Below are positions 8,417 through 17,700 of a stretch of 64,000 bases of DNA, piece by piece. The stretch comes from Pseudomonas sp. Leaf58 (lineage in GTDB: Bacteria > Pseudomonadota > Gammaproteobacteria > Pseudomonadales > Pseudomonadaceae). The stretch spans positions 1,307,501-1,371,500 of the forward strand of contig NZ_CP032677.1 in the NCBI RefSeq assembly GCF_003627215.1, given 5' to 3'. Made by a program: the position numbers and the translations under genes. Numbering within the stretch: position 1 is the stretch's first letter; every line of letters starts with the position of its first letter. The notes below the pieces were generated by a model. It was not told where the DNA came from. It worked only from the letters and a program-made list of their open reading frames with translations, and ran no database searches.

Positions 8417-9346
8417 ATGGACCTGCTCAACGCCATCCGCAGTTTCATCAAGGTAGTCGAAGCCGGCAGCATCGCCGCTGGCGCCCGTAACCTGGGCCTG
8501 AGCCCGGCGGCGGTGAGCCAGAACCTGGCCCGTCTGGAGGGCCACTTGCAGGCGCGCCTGCTCAGCCGCACCACTCGCAGCATGGCGCTGACGCCTGCCG
8601 GCGCCCAGTATTATCAACGCGTAAGGCACATCGAGCGTGACCTCGCCCTGGCCGAGCAGGCCGTCTCAACCCCCGACACTGAGCCTCAGGGGCGGCTGTG
8701 CATTGCCTCTACCTCTGCCTTTGGTCGCCACGTCCTGGCACCGTTGATCCCCGCATTCAGTGCCCGCTACCCACTGCTTTCGATAGAGTTGGTAACGACT
8801 GATCGGCGCGTCAACCATGCGCGGGAAGATGTCGATGTGAGCCTGCGCATCTCCCCCCAACTGGAAGACCAACTGCTGGCCAGGCACATCGCTCGTATCC
8901 CCTTCATTTGCTGCGCCTCGCCCGGTTACCTGCAAAAAGCCGGGGTGCCGGCCACGCCCGAGACCTTGCGCGATCACCGCTGCCTGGTGTTCCGCTACCC
9001 GGTGGAGGGGCGCTTCCTGCGTTGGGGGTTCGTGCGTGACGGGCTGCGTTTCGAGGCCGAGTTCGGCAGCGTATTGATCAGCGATGACATCGATGCCTTG
9101 ACCCAGATGGCAGTGCACGATGGCGGTATTACCCGCTTGGCCGAGTTCATCGTGCAACCGCACCTGGCCTCCGGCGCGCTGGTACCGCTGTTCGAATACA
9201 GCGACAGTGGCCAGGCCTACGCCCAGACCGAACCCATGGATATCTACGTGTGCGTGGCTGACCGCTTCGCCATGACCGCCAAGGTGCGTGTGTTCATGGA
9301 CTACCTGCACGGATGCCTGGGCGACAGGTGGCAGGTGCGGGCATGA
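8417..9346 (+). CDS. LysR family transcriptional regulator
   Basis: Transcription factor of 309 aa. The N-terminal winged helix is clear: FIKVVEAGSIAAGARNLGLS and AAVSQNLARLEGHLQARLL, ending in the TTRSMALTPAG segment. The C-terminal two-lobe effector domain begins near residue 90 (GRLCIASTSAFGRHVLAPL). This subtype (CrgA/DmlR-like) often controls an adjacent divergent gene, here the DUF2798 protein. The effector is unknown. A bidirectional terminator follows directly. Confidence 0.93.
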   Translation: MDLLNAIRSFIKVVEAGSIAAGARNLGLSPAAVSQNLARLEGHLQARLLSRTTRSMALTPAGAQYYQRVRHIERDLALAEQAVSTPDTEPQGRLCIASTSAFGRHVLAPLIPAFSARYPLLSIELVTTDRRVNHAREDVDVSLRISPQLEDQLLARHIARIPFICCASPGYLQKAGVPATPETLRDHRCLVFRYPVEGRFLRWGFVRDGLRFEAEFGSVLISDDIDALTQMAVHDGGITRLAEFIVQPHLASGALVPLFEYSDSGQAYAQTEPMDIYVCVADRFAMTAKVRVFMDYLHGCLGDRWQVRA

Positions 9347-9371
9347 AAAAACCGCCACGAGGGCGGTTTTT
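9347..9371. terminator. Bidirectional intrinsic terminator
   Basis: AAAAACCGCC and GGCGGTTTTT form a perfect 10-bp stem around a 5-nt loop, with A- and T-runs on both sides. It lies between the convergent ends of the LysR gene and the FadL-like gene and overlaps the LysR stop region. Confidence 0.9.
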
Positions 9372-9388
9372 CAGGTAACGCGTACCAA

Positions 9389-10669
9389 TCAGAAACGGTA
9401 GGTGAGGGATGCACCGATACCGTGGGCGCTGTTCTCGTACTTGGCCTGGTAGGTGCCTTTCAACAGCCCTTGTGTCTGCGAGCTCGGCAAATTGTTGACC
9501 TTGGTGTCCTCTTCCCACAGGTAGGAGTAGGCAACATCGATGGTCATGTCATCGTTGGGGCTCCAGCCAGCACCAAAGCTGACCGCCTTGCGATCGCCGG
9601 TAGGAATGCGCGGCGAGCGGTCGTGGTTGTTGGTGGGCGACTGGTCGACGGAGAAGCCTGCACGCAGGGTCCACTCTTTGTTCACCTTGTAGGCTGCACC
9701 AATGGCGTGTGCCCAGGTGTCATGCCAGTTCTGCTCTTCGGTGATTGTTTGCAGTGGGTAGCCCGCTGGTGCGTCGTTTTTGACAACGATGCTTTCCAGG
9801 CGGCTCCAGCGCGTCCAGGTGCTACCCGCATACAGTGTCCAGTTGTCATCCAATTCATGGGTGACCGAGAAGTCCACGGACTCTGGCGTCTTGATTTTCA
9901 GGCTGGCGTCGAACTTGCCGCTTAGGCCAAGCTGAGGAATCGGGTAGGAAACACGGGTATCGCCTTCCAGTTCGTAATCGACCATCGAGTGATAGGTCAG
10001 GCCCACACGGGTACGGTCTGTGGCTTGCACCAGTACGCCGATGTTGTAGCCAATCGCGGTGTCGTCGCCCTTGATCTTGGTTTCACCATCAGGGCCATTG
10101 GGCCCCAGCAGGGCCTTGCTGCTCAGGTTCGAGCCGAGTTCACCCTTGATGCGGTTGATGGTCGGGCCAAAACCGATCGACACCTTGTCGTTGAAGGCAT
10201 AGCTGATGGTTGGTTGGAAGGTGACAACCTCGACCTTGCTCTTCTTGCCCCAGTAGCGTGCCGCGTCATCGCTACCGTAGTCGGTAATCAGGCCGTAAGG
10301 CACGTAAACGCCGAAACCTACGCTCCAGTGATCATCGATAGGTTTGACGTAATAGCCCATGGGTACGCCCACCACCGGCACCATGTCGCCATCGGTTTCC
10401 CCCCCGAAGTTGCTACCGCGCCCCGAAATATCAGACTTGGCAATGACGGCAGCGCCGCCCACGGTGACCTGTTCACGCTTCAGGCGCGACATGCCGGCAG
10501 GGTTGCCATACACCGTGCTGGCATCTTCGGCAGAAGACGAACGCCCCGCAAAACCGGTACCCATGCTGCTGATGCTTTGTTCGTTCAGCGCGAAACCGGC
10601 GGCGAGCAATTGGCTTGAAGCAAGTGCAACGGCAATGCCGAGGGAGGTTTTGAGCATTACTTTTTTCAT
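9389..10669 (-). CDS. FadL/OmpP1/TodX family outer-membrane channel
   Basis: Outer-membrane beta-barrel of 426 aa for hydrophobic substrates such as long-chain fatty acids. It has a signal peptide ending ASSQLLAAG and the family hallmark directly after it: FALNEQSISSMGTGFAG followed by DASTVYGNPAGMSRL. The C-terminus ends in Phe (ASLTYRF), the usual outer-membrane assembly signal. The gene is monocistronic, closed by the terminator at 9347-9371. Upstream lie two short palindromes (10763-10819) that may be regulator sites. Substrate cannot be fixed from sequence. Confidence 0.93.
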   Translation of the reverse strand: MKKVMLKTSLGIAVALASSQLLAAGFALNEQSISSMGTGFAGRSSSAEDASTVYGNPAGMSRLKREQVTVGGAAVIAKSDISGRGSNFGGETDGDMVPVVGVPMGYYVKPIDDHWSVGFGVYVPYGLITDYGSDDAARYWGKKSKVEVVTFQPTISYAFNDKVSIGFGPTINRIKGELGSNLSSKALLGPNGPDGETKIKGDDTAIGYNIGVLVQATDRTRVGLTYHSMVDYELEGDTRVSYPIPQLGLSGKFDASLKIKTPESVDFSVTHELDDNWTLYAGSTWTRWSRLESIVVKNDAPAGYPLQTITEEQNWHDTWAHAIGAAYKVNKEWTLRAGFSVDQSPTNNHDRSPRIPTGDRKAVSFGAGWSPNDDMTIDVAYSYLWEEDTKVNNLPSSQTQGLLKGTYQAKYENSAHGIGASLTYRF

Positions 10670-10762
10670 TATTAGAAAACTCCTTGGGATCTCCGGGGCG
10701 AAAAGCTACCAACAAATTACGCGCCGCGCTATAGCCTCGATCGCAGGAGATAGAGCGGTTTT

Positions 10763-10819
10763 GTAGGACAATCCGACCAAAATTCCATTTTTTCCGAGTA
10801 TTTTGTAGGACGCTTCCTA
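10763..10819. promoter_or_regulatory. Paired GTAGGA...TCC palindromes upstream of the FadL-like gene
   Basis: GTAGGACAATCCGAC (10763-10777) fits GTnGGA-n3-TCCnAC, and GTAGGACGCTTCCTA (10805-10819) has TAGGA/TCCTA arms. Both begin within an 11-bp direct repeat TTTTGTAGGAC, 42 bp apart, close to four helical turns. They lie about 95-150 bp upstream of the FadL-like start. Binding protein unknown. Confidence 0.45.
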
Positions 10820-11299
10820 AGATGCCTGAGGCAACCTCTGATCTATGCAGGTATGCCAGGCGTGGGTGAAGTCGCGCAGGCGACCTTGAGGGTTGAAAAT
10901 CTGGCGCCAGATCCGCGCCAGGGCCAGCAGATCGTCGGGGGCAGGCAAGGGCGTGGATTGCTCTTCGACGAGCATCCAGGCAATGGCGGTGGAGTAGCGC
11001 AGGTTTACGGTGAGTTCCAGGTGCGGGCCGCCAAGGAAGGCGTGCTGGCTGGCGAGGCCGCGGACTAGGCTGGCTAGATCGGGGTCACGGGCCAGAAAGT
11101 CGTCCCAAAGAGCCTGGTGACGGTGCGCGCCGATGCGGTACAGGCCATGCCCTCGCCGGTCGTGCAAGGCCGAGCCCAAGGCTGACTGACTGGCGGCGAT
11201 GCCCAGCAACAAAGCTTCGGCGCTGGCGCAGTGACGGTTCAGGTAGACCAAGGTTGGTCGGATCACATACTGACACAATTCATTCGCCGCGATACCCAT
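10817..11299 (-). CDS. Conserved hypothetical protein, 160 aa
   Basis: No family recognised. The protein is predicted helical and cytosolic, with no signal peptide or membrane span. It contains GLYRIGAHRHQALWDDFLA near residue 55 and a Trp-rich end (ARIWRQIFNPQGRLRDFTHAWHTC). Start at 11299 has a GAGGGC about 8 bases upstream. It is in the same direction as the FadL-like gene 147 bp downstream, but palindromes in between suggest separate promoters. Confidence 0.6.
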   Translation of the reverse strand: MGIAANELCQYVIRPTLVYLNRHCASAEALLLGIAASQSALGSALHDRRGHGLYRIGAHRHQALWDDFLARDPDLASLVRGLASQHAFLGGPHLELTVNLRYSTAIAWMLVEEQSTPLPAPDDLLALARIWRQIFNPQGRLRDFTHAWHTCIDQRLPQAS

Positions 11300-11548
11300 G
11301 ATGCCCTCGAGCAGTAAAGGGCCGGACGGGCGCTGGAGCTTGGCAGCTGGTGAATGTTCAGGCCCGCCGGAAGCGGTAAGTACCGCTCGAGTTGAAGTGT
11401 AGTGTGATAACCGTGGCGTAAAAGGCTGTTTTTAAATCGATTGCTGCCTGACGTACCGGGCTATATGCCCTAAGGCAATTACGCCAGGAACGTTCAGGCA
11501 GGCTCGCGATGGGATGATTCAGCGCTTGAATACCGGAGTATTCGCCGT

Positions 11549-11773
11549 TCACGCAACGAGCGACTGGCGGGTCCGGGCAATGACTGCCTGCAGCGGTTCG
11601 TTGCGGCTGTACTGTTCAGGGTACAGGCGCTCGGTGTGGCAGGCGACGCCGTGTTCGTCTACCAGGGTGAAGCTGAAGCTGCCCTTGCGGGGAGCAACGA
11701 TAAGGCACTTCAACGGCGAGAAGGCTTGGGAGAGGGTGCCAATGGCAGCCTGAATCTGATGATGAGTTTGCAT
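11549..11773 (-). CDS. DUF3509-like small protein
   Basis: A 74-aa protein starting MQTHHQIQAAIGTLSQAF and containing FSFTLVDEHGVACHTERLY and a C-terminal LQAVIARTRQSL. This layout resembles the Pseudomonas-specific DUF3509 family of unknown function; the assignment is from memory of the family pattern. The ATG at 11773 was chosen over an upstream in-frame start at 11902 because the extension has no family resemblance; the AGGAACC 13 bases upstream is a weak site. Confidence 0.6.
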   Translation of the reverse strand: MQTHHQIQAAIGTLSQAFSPLKCLIVAPRKGSFSFTLVDEHGVACHTERLYPEQYSRNEPLQAVIARTRQSLVA

Positions 11774-12722
11774 ATTGTTGGAGGTTCCTGCTTTAAACAC
11801 GGGGGTTATGATCCGTGCATGATAGAAACGTTCCAGTGACGCCATTATTAAGGGACGAAACGAACCTGACTGGAACAAAGCAGCCAGAGGGAGCGCAATC
11901 AAAGGTGGGCGCTTGGGCTGACTGGTAGGTACTTAGGAAGGCAGGCAGCACGCCGGGGCCAAGGTTCTAGGCCGTCGGGGTGGGATCCTGATCAATCTTT
12001 TACATGATTCGTGCTTGAACAGCGCGGGGCTGGCGAGTGAATCATTGAGTGGGCCGGTCCTGGTTTCAGCAGGTCGCTCATGGGGAGCAGGTCTGCAAGG
12101 ACGCTTGAGGCCAGAATTGACTTTCAGCTTGGTACTAACGAGGGCCACCTTACCGAAAGTGAACACACTTGGCAAGTATTTTGCGTCGAGGCAGGTGAGC
12201 CGAGCAGTATGGCGCGTATTTGCCCTGCTGGGAAGAGGGGGAAAAGGCCGGTATTCGGCCTGTTGTCCTCATTTTGTGCATCCAAATGAAGGCTCACGGC
12301 GCACTTGTACACATTCGGTGCAGCCCCTGTAGCAGTGCTGCAACACCGCCCAATTGCCTCGCCAATGCCTTGACTGCACGGTTAAGTCAATGAAAAAAAA
12401 CACTATTTTTTGCTGGTGAAAAAATCGTCAGTTTGACTGTAAGCCCCAATTCATAAGGGTTTGCGGGCCGTGCGAGGGGGTTGTCCACCGAGTTATCCAC
12501 AGGAACTGTGGATTGTCCCAAGCGCTTGCTCTAGGACGGGCGTGCCAGCAATACAGCGAACTGTCCGACAATCGACATGCTCCAACAGACCGGTTGGTCA
12601 TCCACTCGAAAACGTCAAGAAAAGATCATTGGATTTTTTTTCAATTGGCCAAAAATCGCCACGTCACAGCGGTAAAAAACGGGTAGAGTGGCGCGCCTTT
12701 CGAGTTGCCAAACCTGTTGCTC
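11774..12722. other. 949-bp stretch with no supported gene
   Basis: Short overlapping reading frames on both strands (for example 12015-12332 + and 11933-12175 -) have no start context or recognisable domain and overlap each other. There is an AT-rich run around 12388-12430 and a TTATCCACA DnaA-box-like site at 12493-12501 inside a hairpin (TCCACAG-GAA-CTGTGGA, 12495-12511). It may hold an sRNA or a relic; nothing is certain. Confidence 0.6.
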
Positions 12723-13142
12723 ATGAAGTTTCGCGGTAAACCCCTCGCCAGCCCTACGGCATTGATGTCTGTGCCTCCCCCAAAACGGTTTTCGCTCAAA
12801 GTAGCCTTGTGGTTGCTCGACAACCCGCGCCTGGGCGACAAGCCACAGGTCAAGCACCTGGCCGGGCGCCTGCTGAAGCAGCCTGCGCGCCAGGGCGTGG
12901 TGGTGGCGCAAAGCCGCTTGGGGCAGATGCTGTGCCGCGATTGTGGCAATGCCCGCGACCGGCGCATCGGCCATGAACTGCTACGCCAGGCCGCCCGCGC
13001 GGGTGACCGACGTGCGCAGCTGGAATATGCCCGGCTGTGCCAGCACAACGAACCGGAGCAGGCGCGGTATTGGCTGGAGCTGGCGGCGGGGCAGGGCTCG
13101 CAGGAGGCACGACGGCTGCTGCGGCAGTGGTTTCCTGCCTGA
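12723..13142 (+). CDS. Sel1-like repeat protein
   Basis: A 139-aa cytosolic protein made of helical pairs. Segments such as IGHELLRQAARAGDRRAQLEYARLC and ARYWLELAAGQGSQEARRLL fit Sel1-like (TPR-related) repeats, which mediate protein contacts. The ATG at 12723 was chosen; a TTG at 12705 and an ATG at 12765 are alternatives, and no strong ribosome-binding site decides. No partner is visible nearby. Confidence 0.75.
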   Translation: MKFRGKPLASPTALMSVPPPKRFSLKVALWLLDNPRLGDKPQVKHLAGRLLKQPARQGVVVAQSRLGQMLCRDCGNARDRRIGHELLRQAARAGDRRAQLEYARLCQHNEPEQARYWLELAAGQGSQEARRLLRQWFPA

Positions 13143-13157
13143 GGTGTATTGCCTGCA

Positions 13158-13223
13158 CCGGCCTCTTCGCGGGCAAACCCGCTCAAATCCATGTAGGCGC
13201 GGGCTTGCCCGCGAACAGGCCGG
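13158..13223. repeat. REP inverted pair
   Basis: Two P. putida-type REP units in opposite orientation (13158-13190 and 13191-13223), built around GCGGGCAAACCCGC and GCGGGCTTGCCCGC, in the gap before rmuC. Confidence 0.9.
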
Positions 13224-13289
13224 AACAGGCAGCACAGCGCTTAGGCTGATAAGCTGCGCAGCAATCATCCAGAATCTTTCGGGGTAAGC

Positions 13290-14777
13290 ATGACAGTGGA
13301 TCTGGCCAGCATTCTGCTGGGCTTGGTGGCAGGTGCTTTACCCTGCCTGGGGTGGGTCATGCAACTACAGCGCCGCCAGGGCGCACGGCAAGGCGCGCAG
13401 GCCTTGCTCGAAGAGCGCCTCAACGCCGCCCTGCTGGCCCAGGCCGGTCTGCAGGCGCAACTGGAAGCCAGCCGCGACGAGGTCAGCGACCTCAGCGAGG
13501 CCAACACCGTCAAACAGGCCCAGCTGGCCGCCCAGGGCCGTGAGTTGGAACTGCTGCAGATCGACCGTGACAACGCCCGTGATGCCGCCCACGCCTGGAG
13601 CCTCGAGCGTGCCAACCGGGAAGCCGAGCTGCGTCGCCTGGAGGCCCAGGCCGCACGCCTGGAAGCAGAATTGCGCGAGCAGCAGGAAAGCCACCAGCAG
13701 CGCCTGGAAGACCTGCAGGAAGCCCGCGACACCCTGCGTGCCCAGTTCGCCGACATGGCCACCAAGATCTTCGACGAGCGCGAGCAGCGCTTCGCCCAGA
13801 CCAGCCAGCAGCACCTCGGCCAATTGCTCGACCCGCTCAAGGAGCGCATCCAGTCCTTCGAAAAGCGCGTGGAAGAAAGCTACCAGCAGGAAGCCCGCGA
13901 ACGCTTCTCGCTGGGCAAGGAGCTGGAACGCCTGCAGCAGCTCAACCTGCGCCTGTCCGACGAAGCCACCAACCTGACCCAGGCCCTGAAGGGCCAGAAA
14001 ACCCAGGGCAACTGGGGCGAGCTGATTCTCGAGCGGGTGCTGGAGCATGCTGGCCTGGAAAAAGGCCGCGAATACCAGACCCAAGTAAGCCTGAAGAGCG
14101 CCGATGGCGAGCGTTTCCAGCCCGATGTACTGATCATGCTGCCCGGCGACAAGCAGGTGGTGGTAGATGCCAAGGTCAGCCTCACGGCGTACCAGCAATT
14201 TGTCGCCGGCAATGACGAGGCCGCGCTCAAGCAGCACGTACAGTCGCTGCGCAACCACGTCAAAGGCCTGTCGAGCAAGGACTACAACCGCCTCGAAGGC
14301 CTGCACAGCCTGGATTTCGTGCTGCTGTTCGTGCCTATCGAGGCGGCCTTCTCGGCAGCCCTGCAGGCTGAGCCGAACTTGTTCCAGGAAGCCTTCGACC
14401 GCCAGATCGTGATCGTCAGCCCAACCACCTTGCTTGCCACCCTGCGGGTGATCGACAGCCTGTGGAAGCAGGAGCGCCAAGGCCAGAACGCCCGAGAGAT
14501 CGCCGAGCGCGCCGGCTGGCTATACGACAAGTTCGTGCTGTTCATCCAGGACCTGGACGAGCTAGGCAACCGCCTGCAACAGGTGGACAAGGCCTATGCT
14601 GCAGCGCGCAACAAACTGTGCGAAGGGCGCGGCAACCTGGTGAGCCGCAGCGAACAGTTGAAGCTGCTGGGTGCCCGCGCCAGCAAGAGCCTGCCGGCAG
14701 ACCTGCTGGAGCGGGCGCTGTCCGACGAGGCGTTGCCAGACGCAGCCGTTACTGAACCAGGCTCAGATGGCGATTGA
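13290..14777 (+). CDS. rmuC: DNA recombination protein RmuC
   Basis: A 495-aa protein with one N-terminal membrane anchor (LASILLGLVAGALPCLGWVM), a long coiled coil (residues about 35-210, rich in Glu/Gln/Ala/Leu heptads), and the RmuC nuclease-like domain from about 230 with TQGNWGELILERVLEHAGL and FQPDVLIMLPGDKQVVVDAKVSL. RmuC limits inversions at short inverted repeats in E. coli. Its 3' end overlaps the convergent kinase gene by 29 bp. Confidence 0.95.
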   Translation: MTVDLASILLGLVAGALPCLGWVMQLQRRQGARQGAQALLEERLNAALLAQAGLQAQLEASRDEVSDLSEANTVKQAQLAAQGRELELLQIDRDNARDAAHAWSLERANREAELRRLEAQAARLEAELREQQESHQQRLEDLQEARDTLRAQFADMATKIFDEREQRFAQTSQQHLGQLLDPLKERIQSFEKRVEESYQQEARERFSLGKELERLQQLNLRLSDEATNLTQALKGQKTQGNWGELILERVLEHAGLEKGREYQTQVSLKSADGERFQPDVLIMLPGDKQVVVDAKVSLTAYQQFVAGNDEAALKQHVQSLRNHVKGLSSKDYNRLEGLHSLDFVLLFVPIEAAFSAALQAEPNLFQEAFDRQIVIVSPTTLLATLRVIDSLWKQERQGQNAREIAERAGWLYDKFVLFIQDLDELGNRLQQVDKAYAAARNKLCEGRGNLVSRSEQLKLLGARASKSLPADLLERALSDEALPDAAVTEPGSDGD

Positions 14778-17700
14778 GCAGGGCGCGCAAGGCTGCCGGC
14801 TTGACTGGCTTGGCCAGGTAGTCCAGGCCCGACGCATGCACCATGGCAATGGTTTCCTTGCTGCCGTCGGCGCTGATCACCACACCCGGTACCGGCTCGC
14901 CCAGGCGCGTACGTAACCAGCCCATCAGCCCGGTGCCGGTCTCGCCATCGTCCAGATGGTAGTCCACCAGTGCCAGGTGCGGGCGGATGCCCTTGGTCAG
15001 CAGGGCTTCGCATTCGGCTTGGTTGCGCGCGGTCCATACCTGGCAACCCCAGCGGCTGAGCAGGCTGTTCATGCCAATCAGGATGCTGTCTTCGTTGTCC
15101 ACACACAGCACTTGCAGCCCGGCCAGTGGCTGGCCGCCCTGTTCCACTGGGGCGCTGGGCGCTGGGGCGGCGTGCCGGGCAATCGGCACGCTGACACGAA
15201 ACACCGTGCCCTTGCCCGGCCATGAGCGTACTTCCAACGTGTGCCCCAGCACCCGGCACAGGCCGTCGGCGATCGCCAGGCCCAGGCCCAGGCCTTTTTC
15301 GGCGCGGGTTTGGTGGCTGTCCAGGCGCTTGAACTCCTGGAAAATCACTTGCAGCTTGTCGTCGGCGATGCCTGGGCCACGGTCCCACACCTCCAACCAC
15401 AGGCGCTCGCCCTGGCGACGCGCGCCCAGCAGGATCGGGCTCTTGCCATAGCGCAAGGCGTTGGTCAGGAAGTTCTGCAGCACCCGGCGCAGCAGCTTCA
15501 TGTCGCTGTCCACCCGCAGGCGGCTGCCACGCAGGCGGAATTCCAGGCCCTTCTCAGCGGCCAGCACCTTGAACTCGGCGCCCAGGGTGTCGAACAGTTC
15601 GTTTAGGGCAAAAGGTTTGGCGTCGGGGGTGATCTTGCCGTTTTCCAGGCGCGAGATGTCCAGCAGGTCGCTGATCAGCTCTTCGGCCGAGCGCAGCGAG
15701 CTGTCCATGTGCTGCACCAACTGCTGGGCCTCTTCGTTCATGCCTTCGGCCTGCTGCGACAGGGCTGCGGAGAACAGCCGCGCGGCGTTCAGCGGCTGCA
15801 TCAGGTCATGGCTGACTGCGGCCAGGAAACGGGTTTTCGACTGGCTCACGGCTTCGGCGTGGCTCTTGGCTTCGGACAGCGCCTGGTTCAGTTGCGACAG
15901 CTCATGCGTACGTTCTGCCACCCGCTGCTCAAGGCCCTCGTTAGCGTCGCGCAGGGCCTGTTCGGCCTCGCGGAACGGGGTGATGTCGGTGAAGCTCATG
16001 ACGAAGCCGCCGCCCGGCATCGGGTTGCCGATCAGTTCGATCACCCGGCCATTGGGGAACAGCCGCTCGGAGGAGTGCGCACGGCCCTGGCGCATCCAGT
16101 GCAGGCGCCGCGCCACATGCACCTGCGCCTCGCCTGGGCCGCACAGGCCGCGTTCGGCGTTGTAGCGGATAATGTCGGCAATCGGCCGGCCGACACTGAT
16201 CAGCCCGTCGGGGTAGTTGAACAGCTCCAGGTAGCGGCGGTTCCAGGCTACCAAGTGCAGGTTCTGGTCGACCACGCTGATGCCCTGGTTGATGTTCTCG
16301 ATGGCCCCTTGCAGTAACGCGCGGTTGAACTGCAGCACCTCGCTGGCTTCGTCGGCAATGCGCACCACGTCTTCCAGCTGCATGTCGCGGCCTTCGATGG
16401 CAGCTTTGACCACGGCGCGGGTCGACGAGGTGCCCAGTACACCGGCCAACAGGCGTTCGGTATGTTCGATCCAGTCACCGTCGGCGTTCTGGTTGGGGTT
16501 GAAGCCCTTGCCCTGGCGGTAGGCGAAGCGGATGAAGCTTTGCCGGGCACGTTCCTCACCGACAAAGCGCGAGGCCAGGGTCAGCAAGTCATCGATCTGC
16601 ACTGCCAGCAGCGGCTTGCTGCTAGGGCGGGCGCTGGTCTGCTGGCCGATGAAGCGGCCGGCTTGCCAGTGCTCGGAAACCCGCGTGCGCGACAGCACCG
16701 AGACCCAGGCAAACAGGGTGAAGTTACCCGCCAGCGACAGCACCACGCCTTGGGTCAGCGGGCTGATCGGCAGGTTCAGCGGGTTGCCGTGCAGCCACGC
16801 CAGCCCCGGGAACAGCTGCAGCGACCAGCCCACGCTGTGCGCGGCAATCGGCAGCACCAGGGTGTAGAACCACAGGAAAATACCGGCGGCCAGGCCGGCG
16901 AACACGCCGCGGCGGTTGGCCTGCTTCCAGTACAGCGCACCGAGCATGGCCGGGGTGAGCTGGGTCACGGCGGCGAAGGCGACCTGGCCGATGGTCGCCA
17001 GGCTGGCGGTGGAGCCCAGCAGGCGGTAGCTGACATAGGCCAGCAGCAGGATCACCACGATGGTTACCCGGCGTACCGAGAGCATCCAGTGGCGGAACGC
17101 TTCGAACGGCCGCTCGGCATTGTTACGGCGCAGCAGCCAAGGCAGCAGCATGTCGTTGGACACCATGGTCGACAGCGCCACCGCTTCGACAATGACCATG
17201 CCTGTGGCCGCCGAGGCACCGCCAATGAACGCCAGCAGGGCCAGGCTCGGGTGCGCCTCGGCCAGCGGCAGGCTGATGACGAACGAGTCGGAAATCACCG
17301 TGCCCGGCAGCAGCATCTGCCCGGCCAGGGCAATTGGCACCACGAACAGCGCGGCCAGCGCCAGGTACATCGGGAACACCCAGCGCGCCAGGCGCATGTC
17401 CTGCGGTTCGATGTTCTCCACCACGGTGACGTGGAACTGCCGTGGCAGGCAGATGATTGCCATCATCGCCACGGCGGTTTGCACCACCATTGACGGCCAG
17501 TTGATGGTCTCTTGCCAATAGTCCTGCAAGTGGATCGACTGGCGTGCCTGGCTGAACAGGTCGTCGAAACCGTCGTACAGGTTGAAGACGACGAAGATGC
17601 CCACGGCAAGGAAGGCCAGCAGCTTGATCAGCGATTCGAAGGCAATCGCCAGGACCATGCCGCGGTGGTGTTCGGTTACGTCCAGGCTGCGGGTGCCGAA

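Noticed and set aside
11933..12332. Overlapping short frames (11933-12175 - and 12015-12332 +)
   Set aside because: They overlap on opposite strands, lack ribosome-binding sites and recognisable domains; treated as non-coding.
16462..17493. 343-aa frame on the + strand inside the kinase gene
   Set aside because: Antisense shadow of the kinase, whose domains run without a break on the - strand.
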